From positions 62,001-126,000 of the forward strand of contig NZ_JACHIE010000005.1 of the NCBI RefSeq assembly GCF_014207635.1: 64,000 nt of DNA. The letters run 5' to 3'. The notes beneath the pieces are model-generated. The model searched no databases. It saw only the letters and a program-made list of their open reading frames with translations, and was not told where the DNA came from. Source of the stretch: Acetobacter lovaniensis. Lineage in GTDB: Bacteria; Pseudomonadota; Alphaproteobacteria; Acetobacterales; Acetobacteraceae. Numbering within the stretch: the stretch's first letter is position 1; each line of letters starts with the position of its first letter. Of this stretch, positions 37,474 through 46,142 are shown one piece after another. Made by a program: the position numbers and the translations under genes.

Positions 37474-38514
37474 ATGGATGCAGCAGAACTGCCGGTGCCC
37501 AGCCATGGCGGGCAGGTGCAGGCTGTCATGCGGCATTTTGTGGGTGCGCCGGAACCTTTTATAGATCTCTCCACAGGGATTAACCCTGTTGCATACCCGC
37601 TGGTCTGGCCAGACCCGAAAGCCCTGCAACGCCTGCCCGAAGAAGGGGAGGAGCAGGCTTTGCAACAGGTTGCCGCCCGTGCCTATGGCGTGTCAACGCC
37701 CGACATGGTGGTAACCGGAGCTGGCAGCCAGAGCCTTATAGCCCTGCTGCCCCGGTTGCTGGGGGCACGGAGGGCCTGCGTGCTGGGGCCAACCTATTCT
37801 GGCCACGGGCAGGCGTGGGAGCACAATGGTGTGCCATGGAGCGGCGTGGAGCACGTGCAGCAGATCCGCCAAGCCGCGCAACAGGCGGGAACGGCCTGTG
37901 TGATCTGTAACCCCAATAACCCCGATGGCCGCCTGCTGGACATGCAGGACCTTGCTGCTCTGGCGGAACAGTGCGCAAAGGCGGGGAACTGGCTTGTGGT
38001 GGATGAGGCCTTCGGGGATTTTGTTACCCATAGCGTGGCTTCCCTGCTGCCGCACCCGGCACTTGTGGTGCTGCGTTCGTTTGGCAAGAGCTACGGCCTG
38101 CCGGGTGTGCGGCTGGGCTTTTTGCTGGCGGCTCCCGCACTGGCACAAAAAGCGCGCTCCCTGATGGGTTCTTGGCCGGTCGGAGCCGTTGCCCTTGCCG
38201 CAGGTACGCAGGCACTGGCCGATACGCACTGGGTGCAGCAGGCGGCGGAAAAAGCCCGTCTGGCCCATGCAAGGCTGGTAGAGATGCTGCATGGTGCAGG
38301 CCTTGCGTGGCGGGGGCAGGCAACGCTGTTCACGCTGGTTGATACACCCCACGCCTATGGGTTGTGGGTGCATCTGTGCCGCCACGGCATTGTAACCCGC
38401 CGTTTTGCCGGGTGCTCCCATAGCCTGCGGATTGGCCTGCCCGCCAACGAGGCGGAATGGACCCGGCTGGCATGTGCGCTCAAAGCATGGCAGGTGGCCC
38501 GGCAGGGTGCGTAA
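37474..38514 (+). CDS. cobC: Threonine-phosphate decarboxylase-like aminotransferase, CobC
   Basis: PLP enzyme of the aminotransferase fold that supplies aminopropanol phosphate for the B12 side chain. About 346 residues from the ATG at 37474 (MDAAELPVPSHGGQV). Motifs are DLSTGINPVAYP, NPNNPDGRLL, and the PLP lysine in SFGKSYGLPGVRLGF. An earlier ATG at 37435 would overlap the divergent cobD start. Called cobD in Salmonella naming. Confidence 0.92.
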   Translation: MDAAELPVPSHGGQVQAVMRHFVGAPEPFIDLSTGINPVAYPLVWPDPKALQRLPEEGEEQALQQVAARAYGVSTPDMVVTGAGSQSLIALLPRLLGARRACVLGPTYSGHGQAWEHNGVPWSGVEHVQQIRQAAQQAGTACVICNPNNPDGRLLDMQDLAALAEQCAKAGNWLVVDEAFGDFVTHSVASLLPHPALVVLRSFGKSYGLPGVRLGFLLAAPALAQKARSLMGSWPVGAVALAAGTQALADTHWVQQAAEKARLAHARLVEMLHGAGLAWRGQATLFTLVDTPHAYGLWVHLCRHGIVTRRFAGCSHSLRIGLPANEAEWTRLACALKAWQVARQGA

Positions 38515-38670
38515 AAAAGAGATGAACGGGGCGTGGAATGGTGGATTTTAGTGCCTTATGGCCGCAAAATCCTGCCTTGTCATATTTTCATCAAACTGTT
38601 TGTTACGCTTTCCTCTTCCCTTTTTTGCGGCATGGTTCATAGAAGGAAACAGGCAGAAAAGGATACCGCC

Positions 38671-38931
38671 ATGCAAGACCAAGACGAAGTGATCGTAGGC
38701 TACCTCATCCAGCGTGAAGATGCGGAGGGCGAACTGTCCTTCTGGGAGCCACGGAACGAGTGGCAGGAAGACCCCAACGAAGGCAAGCTCTACGAAAAGG
38801 TGGAAGAAGCCGAAGCAGACGCCAAGGCCCTGCAGGAAGGGGACGACGCGACCATTACGGTAGAACTGGTCTTTGAAGCAGACGACGAAGACTGGGACGA
38901 AGACGAAGAAGAAGACGCCCACAAAGCCTGA
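38671..38931 (+). CDS. Small acidic protein of unknown function
   Basis: 86 residues from the ATG at 38671, preceded by AAGGA. The protein begins MQDQDEVIVGYLIQREDAEG and ends in a very acidic tail (DDEDWDEDEEEDA). The first part looks like a small folded beta-alpha domain. It sits inside the cobalamin block between cobC and cobS but has no recognised domain. A hairpin follows its stop. Acidic tails can bind metal or mimic nucleic acid; neither is shown. Confidence 0.7.
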   Translation: MQDQDEVIVGYLIQREDAEGELSFWEPRNEWQEDPNEGKLYEKVEEAEADAKALQEGDDATITVELVFEADDEDWDEDEEEDAHKA

Positions 38932-38941
38932 TAAGGCCCCT

Positions 38942-38970
38942 TGCGTGCCGCTTTAACAGGGCGGCACGCA
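38942..38970. terminator. Perfect GC-rich hairpin between convergent genes
   Basis: TGCGTGCCGC pairs perfectly with GCGGCACGCA across a 9-base loop. It sits between the small acidic gene (+) and cobS (-). No T-run follows, so it may be a bidirectional stop or an mRNA stabiliser. Confidence 0.5.
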
Positions 38971-38998
38971 CATGCCGGGTGCTTGTATGCGGCAGGGC

Positions 38999-39829
38999 TT
39001 AGGCTAATGCCGCGTAAAAGCTCAGAAGCAGGCATTCCGCCACCACTGCGCAGCACCCCAGCACATCCCCTGTAAAACCACCAAGCAGACGTCTGGCGCA
39101 TAATGCAACAAGTGCTGCTGTGGCGCATCCGATGCCCGCAGGTGCCGCCATAAGTACCAGAAAGGCCCACAGGTTCAGCCCTAAGTGGCCATATGCCAGA
39201 ACGCTCAGGCAGGCCATGACCCCCACCGCCATAAAAGCCGCTCCCCAAAGGGAAGGAAGGGGAAGGGGGGAGAGCATGCGCGCCAGCCCGTTGGCACGGG
39301 CCGGGGGCACAAGGGCAGGCACCATCAGCATGGCCATTCTGGCAAGGCAGGCGGTGGTGGCGCATACTCCGATGCTCGCCCATACGGGGAGTGCCGCCAG
39401 AGCTGCTGTGCGTACAAGCAGGCTTAGCCCAAGGGCCATAACGCCGTAACTGCCCACATGGCTGTCCCTCATGATGGCCAGCCTGCGCTCTGGTGTGCTG
39501 CCACCACAGGCATCGGCCATATCTGCCAGTCCATCTTCATGCAGACCGCCTGTCAGGATGCTCTGGCAGGCAAGGGCCAGACCGGCGGCGGCAAGGGGGG
39601 GCACATGCACCATACGGAGTGCAGCCAGCACACTGCCAGTTAACGTCCCGATAAGGGTGGCAACAACCGGCCAGCACCAGATTGATCTGGCCAGTGGCCA
39701 GGGTTGGGTGCTGCTTCTATCCGCAGGTGGAGCCAGCCAGATGGAGGGCAGGCGTGTCAGCAGGCTCAGGCCGCATGCAAGGTCCAGCCTGCGTCTGTCC
39801 AGCCAGTCGCCGGGTTGAGCGGATGTCAT
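38999..39829 (-). CDS. cobS: Adenosylcobinamide-GDP ribazoletransferase (cobalamin synthase)
   Basis: Membrane enzyme joining activated cobinamide to alpha-ribazole, one of the last steps. 276 residues with several hydrophobic segments and the acidic motif GGLHEDGLADMADACGG near residue 92. LTRLPS is near the N-terminus. The start ATG overlaps the cobT stop (ATGA), so the two are coupled. Called cobV in P. denitrificans; it is not the chelatase CobS. Confidence 0.95.
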   Translation of the reverse strand: MTSAQPGDWLDRRRLDLACGLSLLTRLPSIWLAPPADRSSTQPWPLARSIWCWPVVATLIGTLTGSVLAALRMVHVPPLAAAGLALACQSILTGGLHEDGLADMADACGGSTPERRLAIMRDSHVGSYGVMALGLSLLVRTAALAALPVWASIGVCATTACLARMAMLMVPALVPPARANGLARMLSPLPLPSLWGAAFMAVGVMACLSVLAYGHLGLNLWAFLVLMAAPAGIGCATAALVALCARRLLGGFTGDVLGCCAVVAECLLLSFYAALA

Positions 39830-40875
39830 GCCTTTTCAGAAACAGCAGCTTGGGCAAAGGTTGCCATGCCCGTATGGCATGCAACAGCCGCCCGCAGGAT
39901 GGGAATGGCCAGTGCGGCGCCAGAGCCTTCGCCAAGGCGCAGGCCAAGCCCGCTTAGAATGGGCCGCATATGCAGGTGCCGGGCCAGTCGGGCGGTATGG
40001 CCTGTTTCGGTCGGGCAGTGGGAGAGGGCGGTATGGTCCAGCGCATTGGGGTGCAGGTGCGCCAGAGGTGCAACCGCTGCGGTGCAGACAAACCCATCGA
40101 GTATGACGGGAATATGCATCAGCCGGGCAGCAAGGGTAGCCCCCAGCGTTGCGGCCAGTTCGTACCCGCCCAGACGGCGTGCCACTTCCAGCGGGTGCGC
40201 CAGATGGGCAGCATGCTGCTGGAGTGCTGTGTCTATAACCCCGGCTTTATGTGCCGTGCCCGCGGCGTCCAGCCCGGTGCCCTGGCCAGCCCAGTCTGCA
40301 CCGCTCTGGCGGGTCAGGGCTGCGCATAAGGCAGAGGCGGCGGTTGTGTTGCCTATGCCCATTTCACCCAGACAGAGCAGGTCGCATGTCCGGGGCACAG
40401 CGTTAAAACCGACCTGCACGGCGGCCAGAAAATCCTGCTCCGTCATGGCCGGGCTGGTGGTAAAATCCGCAGTGGGAGCGAGATTGTTAAGTGCTACTAT
40501 AGCCAGTTCCGCCTGTGCCACGCGGGCAAGCTGGTTAATGGCGGCCCCTCCATGCTCAAAGTTCTGTACCATCTGGGCCGTGACCTCCACAGGCCAGGGC
40601 GAGACATGGTGCGCCATAACACCATGATTGCCTGCAAAAATGAGCACCTGCACGTGCTCCAGCCGGGGGGAGGCGCTGTGTTGCCATCCGCCTAGCCAGC
40701 GTGTCATCTCCTCCAGATGGCCAAGGCTGCCGGGTGGTTTGGTCAGTTCCACCTCCCTTTGCGCTATGGTCTGCTGTGCCTGCAGGCTGGGGGGGGGCAG
40801 GTCCGCGCACAGGGCCTCCAGCGCAGGCATGGAGGAAAACGGGCCGGACTGGGGAGAGGTGGAAGAAGAGGGCAT
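39826..40875 (-). CDS. cobT: Nicotinate-nucleotide-dimethylbenzimidazole phosphoribosyltransferase
   Basis: Makes alpha-ribazole-5'-phosphate from DMB and nicotinate mononucleotide. 349 residues. Motifs are PPGSLGHLEEM near residue 48, FAGNHGV, GEMGIGNTTAASAL, and a C-terminal LGLRLGEGSGA with the catalytic glutamate. It is coupled to cobS. Together with bluB it provides the lower ligand. Called cobU in P. denitrificans; not the chelatase CobT. It starts at the ATG at 40875. Confidence 0.96.
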   Translation of the reverse strand: MPSSSTSPQSGPFSSMPALEALCADLPPPSLQAQQTIAQREVELTKPPGSLGHLEEMTRWLGGWQHSASPRLEHVQVLIFAGNHGVMAHHVSPWPVEVTAQMVQNFEHGGAAINQLARVAQAELAIVALNNLAPTADFTTSPAMTEQDFLAAVQVGFNAVPRTCDLLCLGEMGIGNTTAASALCAALTRQSGADWAGQGTGLDAAGTAHKAGVIDTALQQHAAHLAHPLEVARRLGGYELAATLGATLAARLMHIPVILDGFVCTAAVAPLAHLHPNALDHTALSHCPTETGHTARLARHLHMRPILSGLGLRLGEGSGAALAIPILRAAVACHTGMATFAQAAVSEKA

Positions 40876-40911
40876 AGTGGTAATTGTGTGCTGTTATGGA
40901 GGTTCACGCAA

Positions 40912-41496
40912 ATGGAAACAGGGGCAGACGCGCGTATGCACAGTGTAAGGCTCAATCTCCATAATGGAGGTGCAGCAGGTAGCCTGCTTGTGCTGGGTGG
41001 CGCAAGATCAGGCAAAAGCCGCTTTGCCGAGAACGCCATAACAGCTTTGCCCGGCCCAAGAATATACCTGGCCACGGGCCGCGCATTTGATGATGAAATG
41101 CATGACCGCATTGCCCGACATAAGCGCGAGCGTGCCAGTGCAGGCTGGCAGACGGTGGAAGAAGCCCTGAATGTGGCCGATGTGCTCCAGCAGCACGCCA
41201 GCACCCCGGTTTTGCTGGACTGCCTGACCTTGTGGCTGACCAATCTTCTGCTCGACGGGCGGGAGGTGGAAGGCCCCACCACAGCTCTGCTTGCCAGTTT
41301 GCACACACGCACCGCTCCTACAGTGATGGTGGGGAACGAGGTCGGGCTGGGTATTGTGCCTCAAAGCCCGCTGGGGCGGCGCTTTAGGGACGAAGCCGGG
41401 CTTTTGCACCAGCGTCTGGCAGCCTGTGTGGGCAAGGTGGTGTTTGTGGCGGCAGGGCTGCCCATGGTGCTCAAGAACGAAAGCGCTTCTGCCTGA
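40912..41496 (+). CDS. cobU: Adenosylcobinamide kinase / adenosylcobinamide-phosphate guanylyltransferase
   Basis: Bifunctional enzyme that phosphorylates adenosylcobinamide and adds GMP. 194 residues. The P-loop GGARSGKS is at residues 29-36; LDCLTLWLTNLL and MVGNEVGLGIVP are further family motifs. The ATG at 40912 is chosen because GGAGG lies 9 bp upstream. It is divergent from cobT with only 36 bp between starts, so the promoters must overlap one or both genes. CobP in P. denitrificans naming. Confidence 0.94.
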   Translation: METGADARMHSVRLNLHNGGAAGSLLVLGGARSGKSRFAENAITALPGPRIYLATGRAFDDEMHDRIARHKRERASAGWQTVEEALNVADVLQQHASTPVLLDCLTLWLTNLLLDGREVEGPTTALLASLHTRTAPTVMVGNEVGLGIVPQSPLGRRFRDEAGLLHQRLAACVGKVVFVAAGLPMVLKNESASA

Positions 41497-41715
41497 GCTA
41501 CGGTAAGGGACAGATGGCGGGCTGAGGGTAAAACGTATTTTGCCCGGCTGCGTGTGGTCTGCCATTATGCTGCTGGCTTTTTTGCGGACGCCGCCACAGG
41601 GCGTAAAATGCAGCAGACCTCTTGCGCACTCGGGCGGAAGATGGTGAGTGACTGACGCTTGTGTGGGCATAACCGGGTTAGCACCATACCTGTTCATTTT
41701 GGCTGAGAGATGCAT

Positions 41716-43170
41716 ATGTCAGAGACACCAATCAACACCCAGCTTCTGATCGCAGGACAGTGGCAGGATGCGGCCGATGGCCGTACACTCCCCATTCTGG
41801 ACCCTGCCAGTGGCGAGCTTATTGGCAAGGTTGCCCATGCCTCTGTTGCCGATCTGGATAAAACGGTGGCCGGTGCCGCTGTGGGTTATGATGCATGGCG
41901 CAACCTGAGCGCATGGGACCGTTACGCGATCATGCGCAAGGCTGCCGACCTGCTGCGTGAGCGTGCAGATGCCATTGGCCGGATCATGAGCCGCGAACAG
42001 GGCAAGCCTCTGGCTCAGGCCGTGATCGAAATTAATGCCGCCGCCGGTGTGATCGAATATTTTGGAGAAGAAGGCCGCCGCCTGAACGACGAACTGGTGC
42101 CCGCGCGCGTGCCAGATGTTGAACAGCGCGTGCTGCACCGCCCCATTGGTGTGGTGGCTGCCTTTACGCCGTGGAACTTCCCCATCAACCAGATTGCCCG
42201 CAAGCTGGGGGCAGCACTTGGGGCCGGGTGTGGCGTTATTGTTAAAGCTCCGGAGGATACCCCAGCCTCTCCGGCCGAGCTGATCCGCTGTTTTTGCGAT
42301 GCGGGTATTCCCGCAGGGGCTGTGTCTCTGGTTTATGGCACGCCAGCGGAAATTTCGGAGTATCTGATCGCCCATCCGGTGGTGCGCAAGATTTCCTTTA
42401 CCGGTTCTACCCCCGTGGGCAAGCATCTGGCCGCATTGGCCGGTGGGCAGATGAAGCCGGTGACCATGGAGCTGGGTGGCCATGGTCCGGTGATTGTCTG
42501 CCGGGATGCGGATCTGGACCAGGCGGCCGAGCGTGTGGCAGCTGCCAAGTTCCGTAACGCCGGGCAGGTGTGCATCGCCCCCACCCGCTTTTTGCTGCAC
42601 AAGGACATTGCCGCCGCGTTTATTGAAAAGTTCAAGGCCCAGATGAGCGCGCTCAAAATTGGCCGTGGGCTGGACGCAGGCGTGACCATGGGGCCCGTTA
42701 TTAACGAACGGCGCGTCAAGGCATTGACCGAACTGGTGGATGATGCCCGCGCCAAAGGGGCAGAGCTGTGGCAGCCCGATACCGCGCTGCCCAACAAGGG
42801 TTTTTTCTTCCCCCCGACGCTGGTGCTCAAGCCCACGCTGGAGATGCGGGTGATGCAGGAAGAGCCGTTTGGTCCAATTGCCATTATGGATGAGTTTTCC
42901 GAACTTGCAGACGCCATAAAGGAAGCCAACCGCCTGCCTTACGGTCTGGCAGCGTATGTGTACACTGGCTGTGAGCGGACAGAACGTCTGCTGGGTGAAA
43001 AGCTGGAAGCCGGTATGGTGGCCATTAACCACCACGGTATTGGCGTGCCGGAAGTGCCGTTTGGCGGCGTCAAGGATTCCGGTTACGGCACGGAGGGTGG
43101 CCCTGCTGCTCTGCGGGCGCATACGATCATCAAGCTGGTTTCCAGCCTGCATCGGCCATCTGCTTACTAA
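41716..43170 (+). CDS. Aldehyde dehydrogenase, succinate-semialdehyde dehydrogenase-like
   Basis: 484 residues of the NAD(P)-dependent aldehyde dehydrogenase family. FTPWNFPINQIARK is the Rossmann entry near residue 150, the general base lies in MELGGHGPVIV, and the catalytic cysteine in NAGQVCIAPTR near residue 284. EEPFGPIA is near residue 390. It most resembles the GabD/succinate-semialdehyde branch, but substrate is an inference. The ATG at 41716 is favoured over 41710 because GAGAG lies 6 bp upstream. A strong terminator follows. Confidence 0.88.
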   Translation: MSETPINTQLLIAGQWQDAADGRTLPILDPASGELIGKVAHASVADLDKTVAGAAVGYDAWRNLSAWDRYAIMRKAADLLRERADAIGRIMSREQGKPLAQAVIEINAAAGVIEYFGEEGRRLNDELVPARVPDVEQRVLHRPIGVVAAFTPWNFPINQIARKLGAALGAGCGVIVKAPEDTPASPAELIRCFCDAGIPAGAVSLVYGTPAEISEYLIAHPVVRKISFTGSTPVGKHLAALAGGQMKPVTMELGGHGPVIVCRDADLDQAAERVAAAKFRNAGQVCIAPTRFLLHKDIAAAFIEKFKAQMSALKIGRGLDAGVTMGPVINERRVKALTELVDDARAKGAELWQPDTALPNKGFFFPPTLVLKPTLEMRVMQEEPFGPIAIMDEFSELADAIKEANRLPYGLAAYVYTGCERTERLLGEKLEAGMVAINHHGIGVPEVPFGGVKDSGYGTEGGPAALRAHTIIKLVSSLHRPSAY

Positions 43171-43197
43171 AAGCATTTGGTTTTATCATCGGGTTTA

Positions 43198-43234
43198 AAA
43201 AATGCCGTGCGCTGGTGGAGCGCACGGCATTTTT
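43198..43234. terminator. Strong bidirectional rho-independent terminator
   Basis: AATGCCGTGCGCT pairs perfectly with AGCGCACGGCATT around a 5-base loop, with A-run on the left and T-run on the right. It serves the aldehyde dehydrogenase (+) and the TonB receptor (-). Confidence 0.92.
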
Positions 43235-43259
43235 GTATGTAAAAAGACAGCCCAAAAAA

Positions 43260-45428
43260 TCAGAAGGTGGCAGAAAGACTGACGTTGAACGAACGGCCCA
43301 TGCCCGGCATGGGCATGCGTGTGCCATCATGCTTTAAGTCGTATGTCAGAATACCACCAAGAGGCATGTAGTAGGCCTGATTCAGCACGTTATCGATCCC
43401 TGCTGTCAGGGTCATCATTTTCCAGTTGTAGCTGCCGTTCAGGTTCAGCAGCGCATAGCCGGGGGTGCGGGGCTCGTTACGGAGTGAGTCCACGGTATCC
43501 TTGGCTTTGACAAAGTTCATTTCTGCCCGGCCTGTCCACGGGCCTACGGTTTCGTTCAGGCCCAGTGTGCCGTTCAGGGGCATCTGCTGGTACAGGCCGG
43601 TATGGGTGACCTTGTCCTGCCCGCGGACCCAGTTGATTACGCCGGTTATTTCCCCTTTGCCGTAACGGCTTGTATTCCACACCGTATAATGGCCGGAGGT
43701 GTTAATGCCGTACATCTGGGCATCATGGTTTTCAAAAATATACTGGTTACTGTTCGGGCTCAGGTTTTTGACAAAATTGACGTTAATGTAGTTGTGCACA
43801 TAGGTGTAATAGGGCTGTACCTTCAGCTCCCACCTCTGGGCAGAGGTCGGGTCATGCCAGTCAAATGTCACGCTGGCCGTGTTCCCGATTTCGGATTTCA
43901 GGTTCAGGTTCCCGACATAGCCGTTGCCGTCACCAAACCAGCCGATCATTTTGGAAGACATGCCACCCTGCCCCCACGCATAGCGTTCATACAGGTTGGG
44001 GGCACGGGACTTGCGGGCGTAGCCTGCCTCTATGGTCAGGCTGTCTGTTGTCTTCCAGCGGGTCAGGGCGGTGACGTCAAAATTTACATCCGAACGTCCA
44101 TGGCCGACATTGTTGAAGTTATCAGCAGCTTTTATATCCGCAGCACTCATCATACCGGTCCATGAATAGGGCGAAACATTGCCCGTATTCATCATGATCA
44201 GATCATTGCGCAGGCCAAGCAGGGTGGAGACGCGGGGGGTCCACTGAGCTTCCCATTCCGCAAAATGACCCAGCCGGTCCCTATGACCGTTATTGATGTT
44301 GTTGAAGGTGTTCGGCCCCATCATCATGCTGCCAACAAGGGGGGGCCACCAGTCCCGCAGGCCTTCATGGTCGAACGAACTGCCAAGGCGCAGTGTGTGC
44401 TGGCGGGCCAGAGGAATTGTGGCCTTGATGGAATAACCAGCCGAGCGCTGGTCATCATTCATGGGCATGCCTTTTGTGGTGGAGTGCCCGCCCTTGTCAT
44501 CCAGCATGTTCATGACGTGGGTGACGCGCTGCCAGTGGCCACGGGCTTCCAGTGTGCCCCAGTTGAAGTCTCCTACATATTTGCCGTTTACGTAGGTGGA
44601 GCGGTTGTTGGTCATGTCCATATACTGGTTGGCAAACCCTTCCCGCGGGGCATCCTGCTGGCCAAAGGTCAGCACCAGCAGGTGGTTTTTCTTATGTACG
44701 CCAAGAGTTACGTCATGCGTGTAGCGCACGTATTCGGTCGAGCCGACCCTCCCTATGTCGCCGCCGCCGCTGTAGTCCTCCGACTGGTCGTAGGACGCAT
44801 TGTAGCGCAGGCTGAAGGTGTCGTTGGCCACGGTCATGCTGCCTGCGGCGGAATAGCCGCCACCATTGCTGCGGTAGGTGCCGCGTGCGCGCCCGGTAAA
44901 CAGGATTTTGCCGTGGCGGGCAAAGCGCGGGTCCGCGCGTTCCACATCAATGGTGCCGCCCAGACTGTCCCCCCCATTGCTGACTGATGTCAGCCCTGCA
45001 ATGGCGGTTGCGGTCTCCACACTGTCGGGGTCGATGTAAGAGAGTGCGGGATTCATGTGGTTGGGGCATGCGGGGTTGATGCGCACGCCATCCACCACGG
45101 TTGCCACCCGGTCATCCGCCATGCCGTTGAGCACGGGCAGATTGGCCAGCCGCCCCCCGCCATAACTGCTGAAACCCGGCTGGTTACGGAAGAGCGATGC
45201 CGCATCCGGGCTGGAAAGACGGGACATGCGGGCCGAGCTCTGATCAACCTGTGACGCACTTAAAAGGTTATCGGCCAGAGCGGCATCTTCCTGCGCGGTG
45301 GAAATATCCACCCGTGGGAGGGTCACAACCGTTGCGGCCAAGCCGGGGCTTGCGGCGCAGGGGAGTGCGCACACAGCCATAAGCCACAGCCAGTTTCGCT
45401 GGCTGCGGGCAAAAAATGGATAGGACAT
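43260..45428 (-). CDS. TonB-dependent outer membrane receptor, probable copper/metal type
   Basis: 722 residues with a signal peptide ending near PGLAA, an N-terminal plug and a C-terminal beta barrel ending in SFNVSLSATF with terminal Phe. The plug segment INPACPNHMNPALSYIDPD, the GGDSLGGTIDVE stretch and a methionine-rich C-terminus (RMPMPGMGRS) match receptors I associate with copper uptake (OprC/NosA-like) rather than BtuB. No typical B12-receptor features were seen. The next gene upstream is DUF2946-like, and tonB is divergent, so a metal-uptake module is likely. Copper is inference. Confidence 0.85.
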   Translation of the reverse strand: MSYPFFARSQRNWLWLMAVCALPCAASPGLAATVVTLPRVDISTAQEDAALADNLLSASQVDQSSARMSRLSSPDAASLFRNQPGFSSYGGGRLANLPVLNGMADDRVATVVDGVRINPACPNHMNPALSYIDPDSVETATAIAGLTSVSNGGDSLGGTIDVERADPRFARHGKILFTGRARGTYRSNGGGYSAAGSMTVANDTFSLRYNASYDQSEDYSGGGDIGRVGSTEYVRYTHDVTLGVHKKNHLLVLTFGQQDAPREGFANQYMDMTNNRSTYVNGKYVGDFNWGTLEARGHWQRVTHVMNMLDDKGGHSTTKGMPMNDDQRSAGYSIKATIPLARQHTLRLGSSFDHEGLRDWWPPLVGSMMMGPNTFNNINNGHRDRLGHFAEWEAQWTPRVSTLLGLRNDLIMMNTGNVSPYSWTGMMSAADIKAADNFNNVGHGRSDVNFDVTALTRWKTTDSLTIEAGYARKSRAPNLYERYAWGQGGMSSKMIGWFGDGNGYVGNLNLKSEIGNTASVTFDWHDPTSAQRWELKVQPYYTYVHNYINVNFVKNLSPNSNQYIFENHDAQMYGINTSGHYTVWNTSRYGKGEITGVINWVRGQDKVTHTGLYQQMPLNGTLGLNETVGPWTGRAEMNFVKAKDTVDSLRNEPRTPGYALLNLNGSYNWKMMTLTAGIDNVLNQAYYMPLGGILTYDLKHDGTRMPMPGMGRSFNVSLSATF

Positions 45429-45525
45429 AAACAGAAAAAACCCTGTTCAAAGCATACTGAGTTAAAGTCCCCAGCCAAGAGCACGGGCGCAAGCGCATGG
45501 ATGCACCAAAGCGGGGAGCGAGGTT

Positions 45526-46008
45526 TCAGAAAGCCTGAAGCAGGGTAAGGGGTGGTCCGCGTGACGGGGGCAGGCCCAGAATGCAAATGGGCGGCGCCCG
45601 TGGGGCGGAGGCAGCGCTACCCCGGCGGATCCAGCGCAGGGCAGGGGCGGGCAGAAGCAGAAAAACAGCAGGAAGAGCCGCAAAAAACGCCAGCAAGGGG
45701 CAAAGCGGGCAGCTTGCCTCATCATGATGATGGGTGGGGTGCTGCTGCTGGTTTTTTTGCACACTGGCCACGCAGCGCATGTGGTGCATGCTGCCCCCGG
45801 GCATGGGGGCGCAGTGTGCCTGCGCACTGTGCGGTTGTACCGCGCGCGGGGCAATATCGATGCCTGTCAGCCGGATAAGTGTCGCACGGGGGAGTTCTTC
45901 TGGCAGGGAAAGCGACTGGAGTGCCATCAGCCCTAACAGACCCGTCAGCGTAACCATGACCAGCGGCCATAAGAGCAGCGCGCGAATGATGGGGTTGCGA
46001 CGGAACAT
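45526..46008 (-). CDS. DUF2946-like membrane-associated Cys/His protein
   Basis: About 160 residues from the ATG at 46008; a GTG at 46044 is in frame. An N-terminal span (IIRALLLWPLVMVTLTGLLGLMA) and a second hydrophobic region (LLAFFAALPAVFLLLPAP) flank a central metal-like segment with HCAPMPGGSMHHMRC and HPTHHHDEASCPLCPLL. The His-rich run and CPLC fit DUF2946, which tends to neighbour TonB-dependent metal receptors. It precedes the receptor gene by 97 bp on the same strand. A periplasmic metal role is inferred from the His/Cys content. Confidence 0.7.
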   Translation of the reverse strand: MFRRNPIIRALLLWPLVMVTLTGLLGLMALQSLSLPEELPRATLIRLTGIDIAPRAVQPHSAQAHCAPMPGGSMHHMRCVASVQKNQQQHPTHHHDEASCPLCPLLAFFAALPAVFLLLPAPALRWIRRGSAASAPRAPPICILGLPPSRGPPLTLLQAF

Positions 46009-46142
46009 GAGGCGAATCAGAAGCTTTTCAACAATCAGAGACACACAGGCGCTTTGCCATGGTTATGCCATGTTTGCGCTTTTATGAACCACCCTGTCAA
46101 ATCAAACAGGGCTATGCCATAATTCAGGGCGGAGGCAGCACC

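Noticed and set aside
41719..43176. 485-residue minus-strand ORF covering the aldehyde dehydrogenase
   Set aside because: Pure antisense frame of a GC-rich gene; the plus strand has all aldehyde dehydrogenase motifs.
43260..45428. TonB receptor as BtuB (vitamin B12 receptor) because of nearby cob genes
   Set aside because: The plug and Met-rich tail match copper-type receptors, no cobalamin riboswitch precedes it, and a strong terminator plus an aldehyde dehydrogenase separate it from the cob block.
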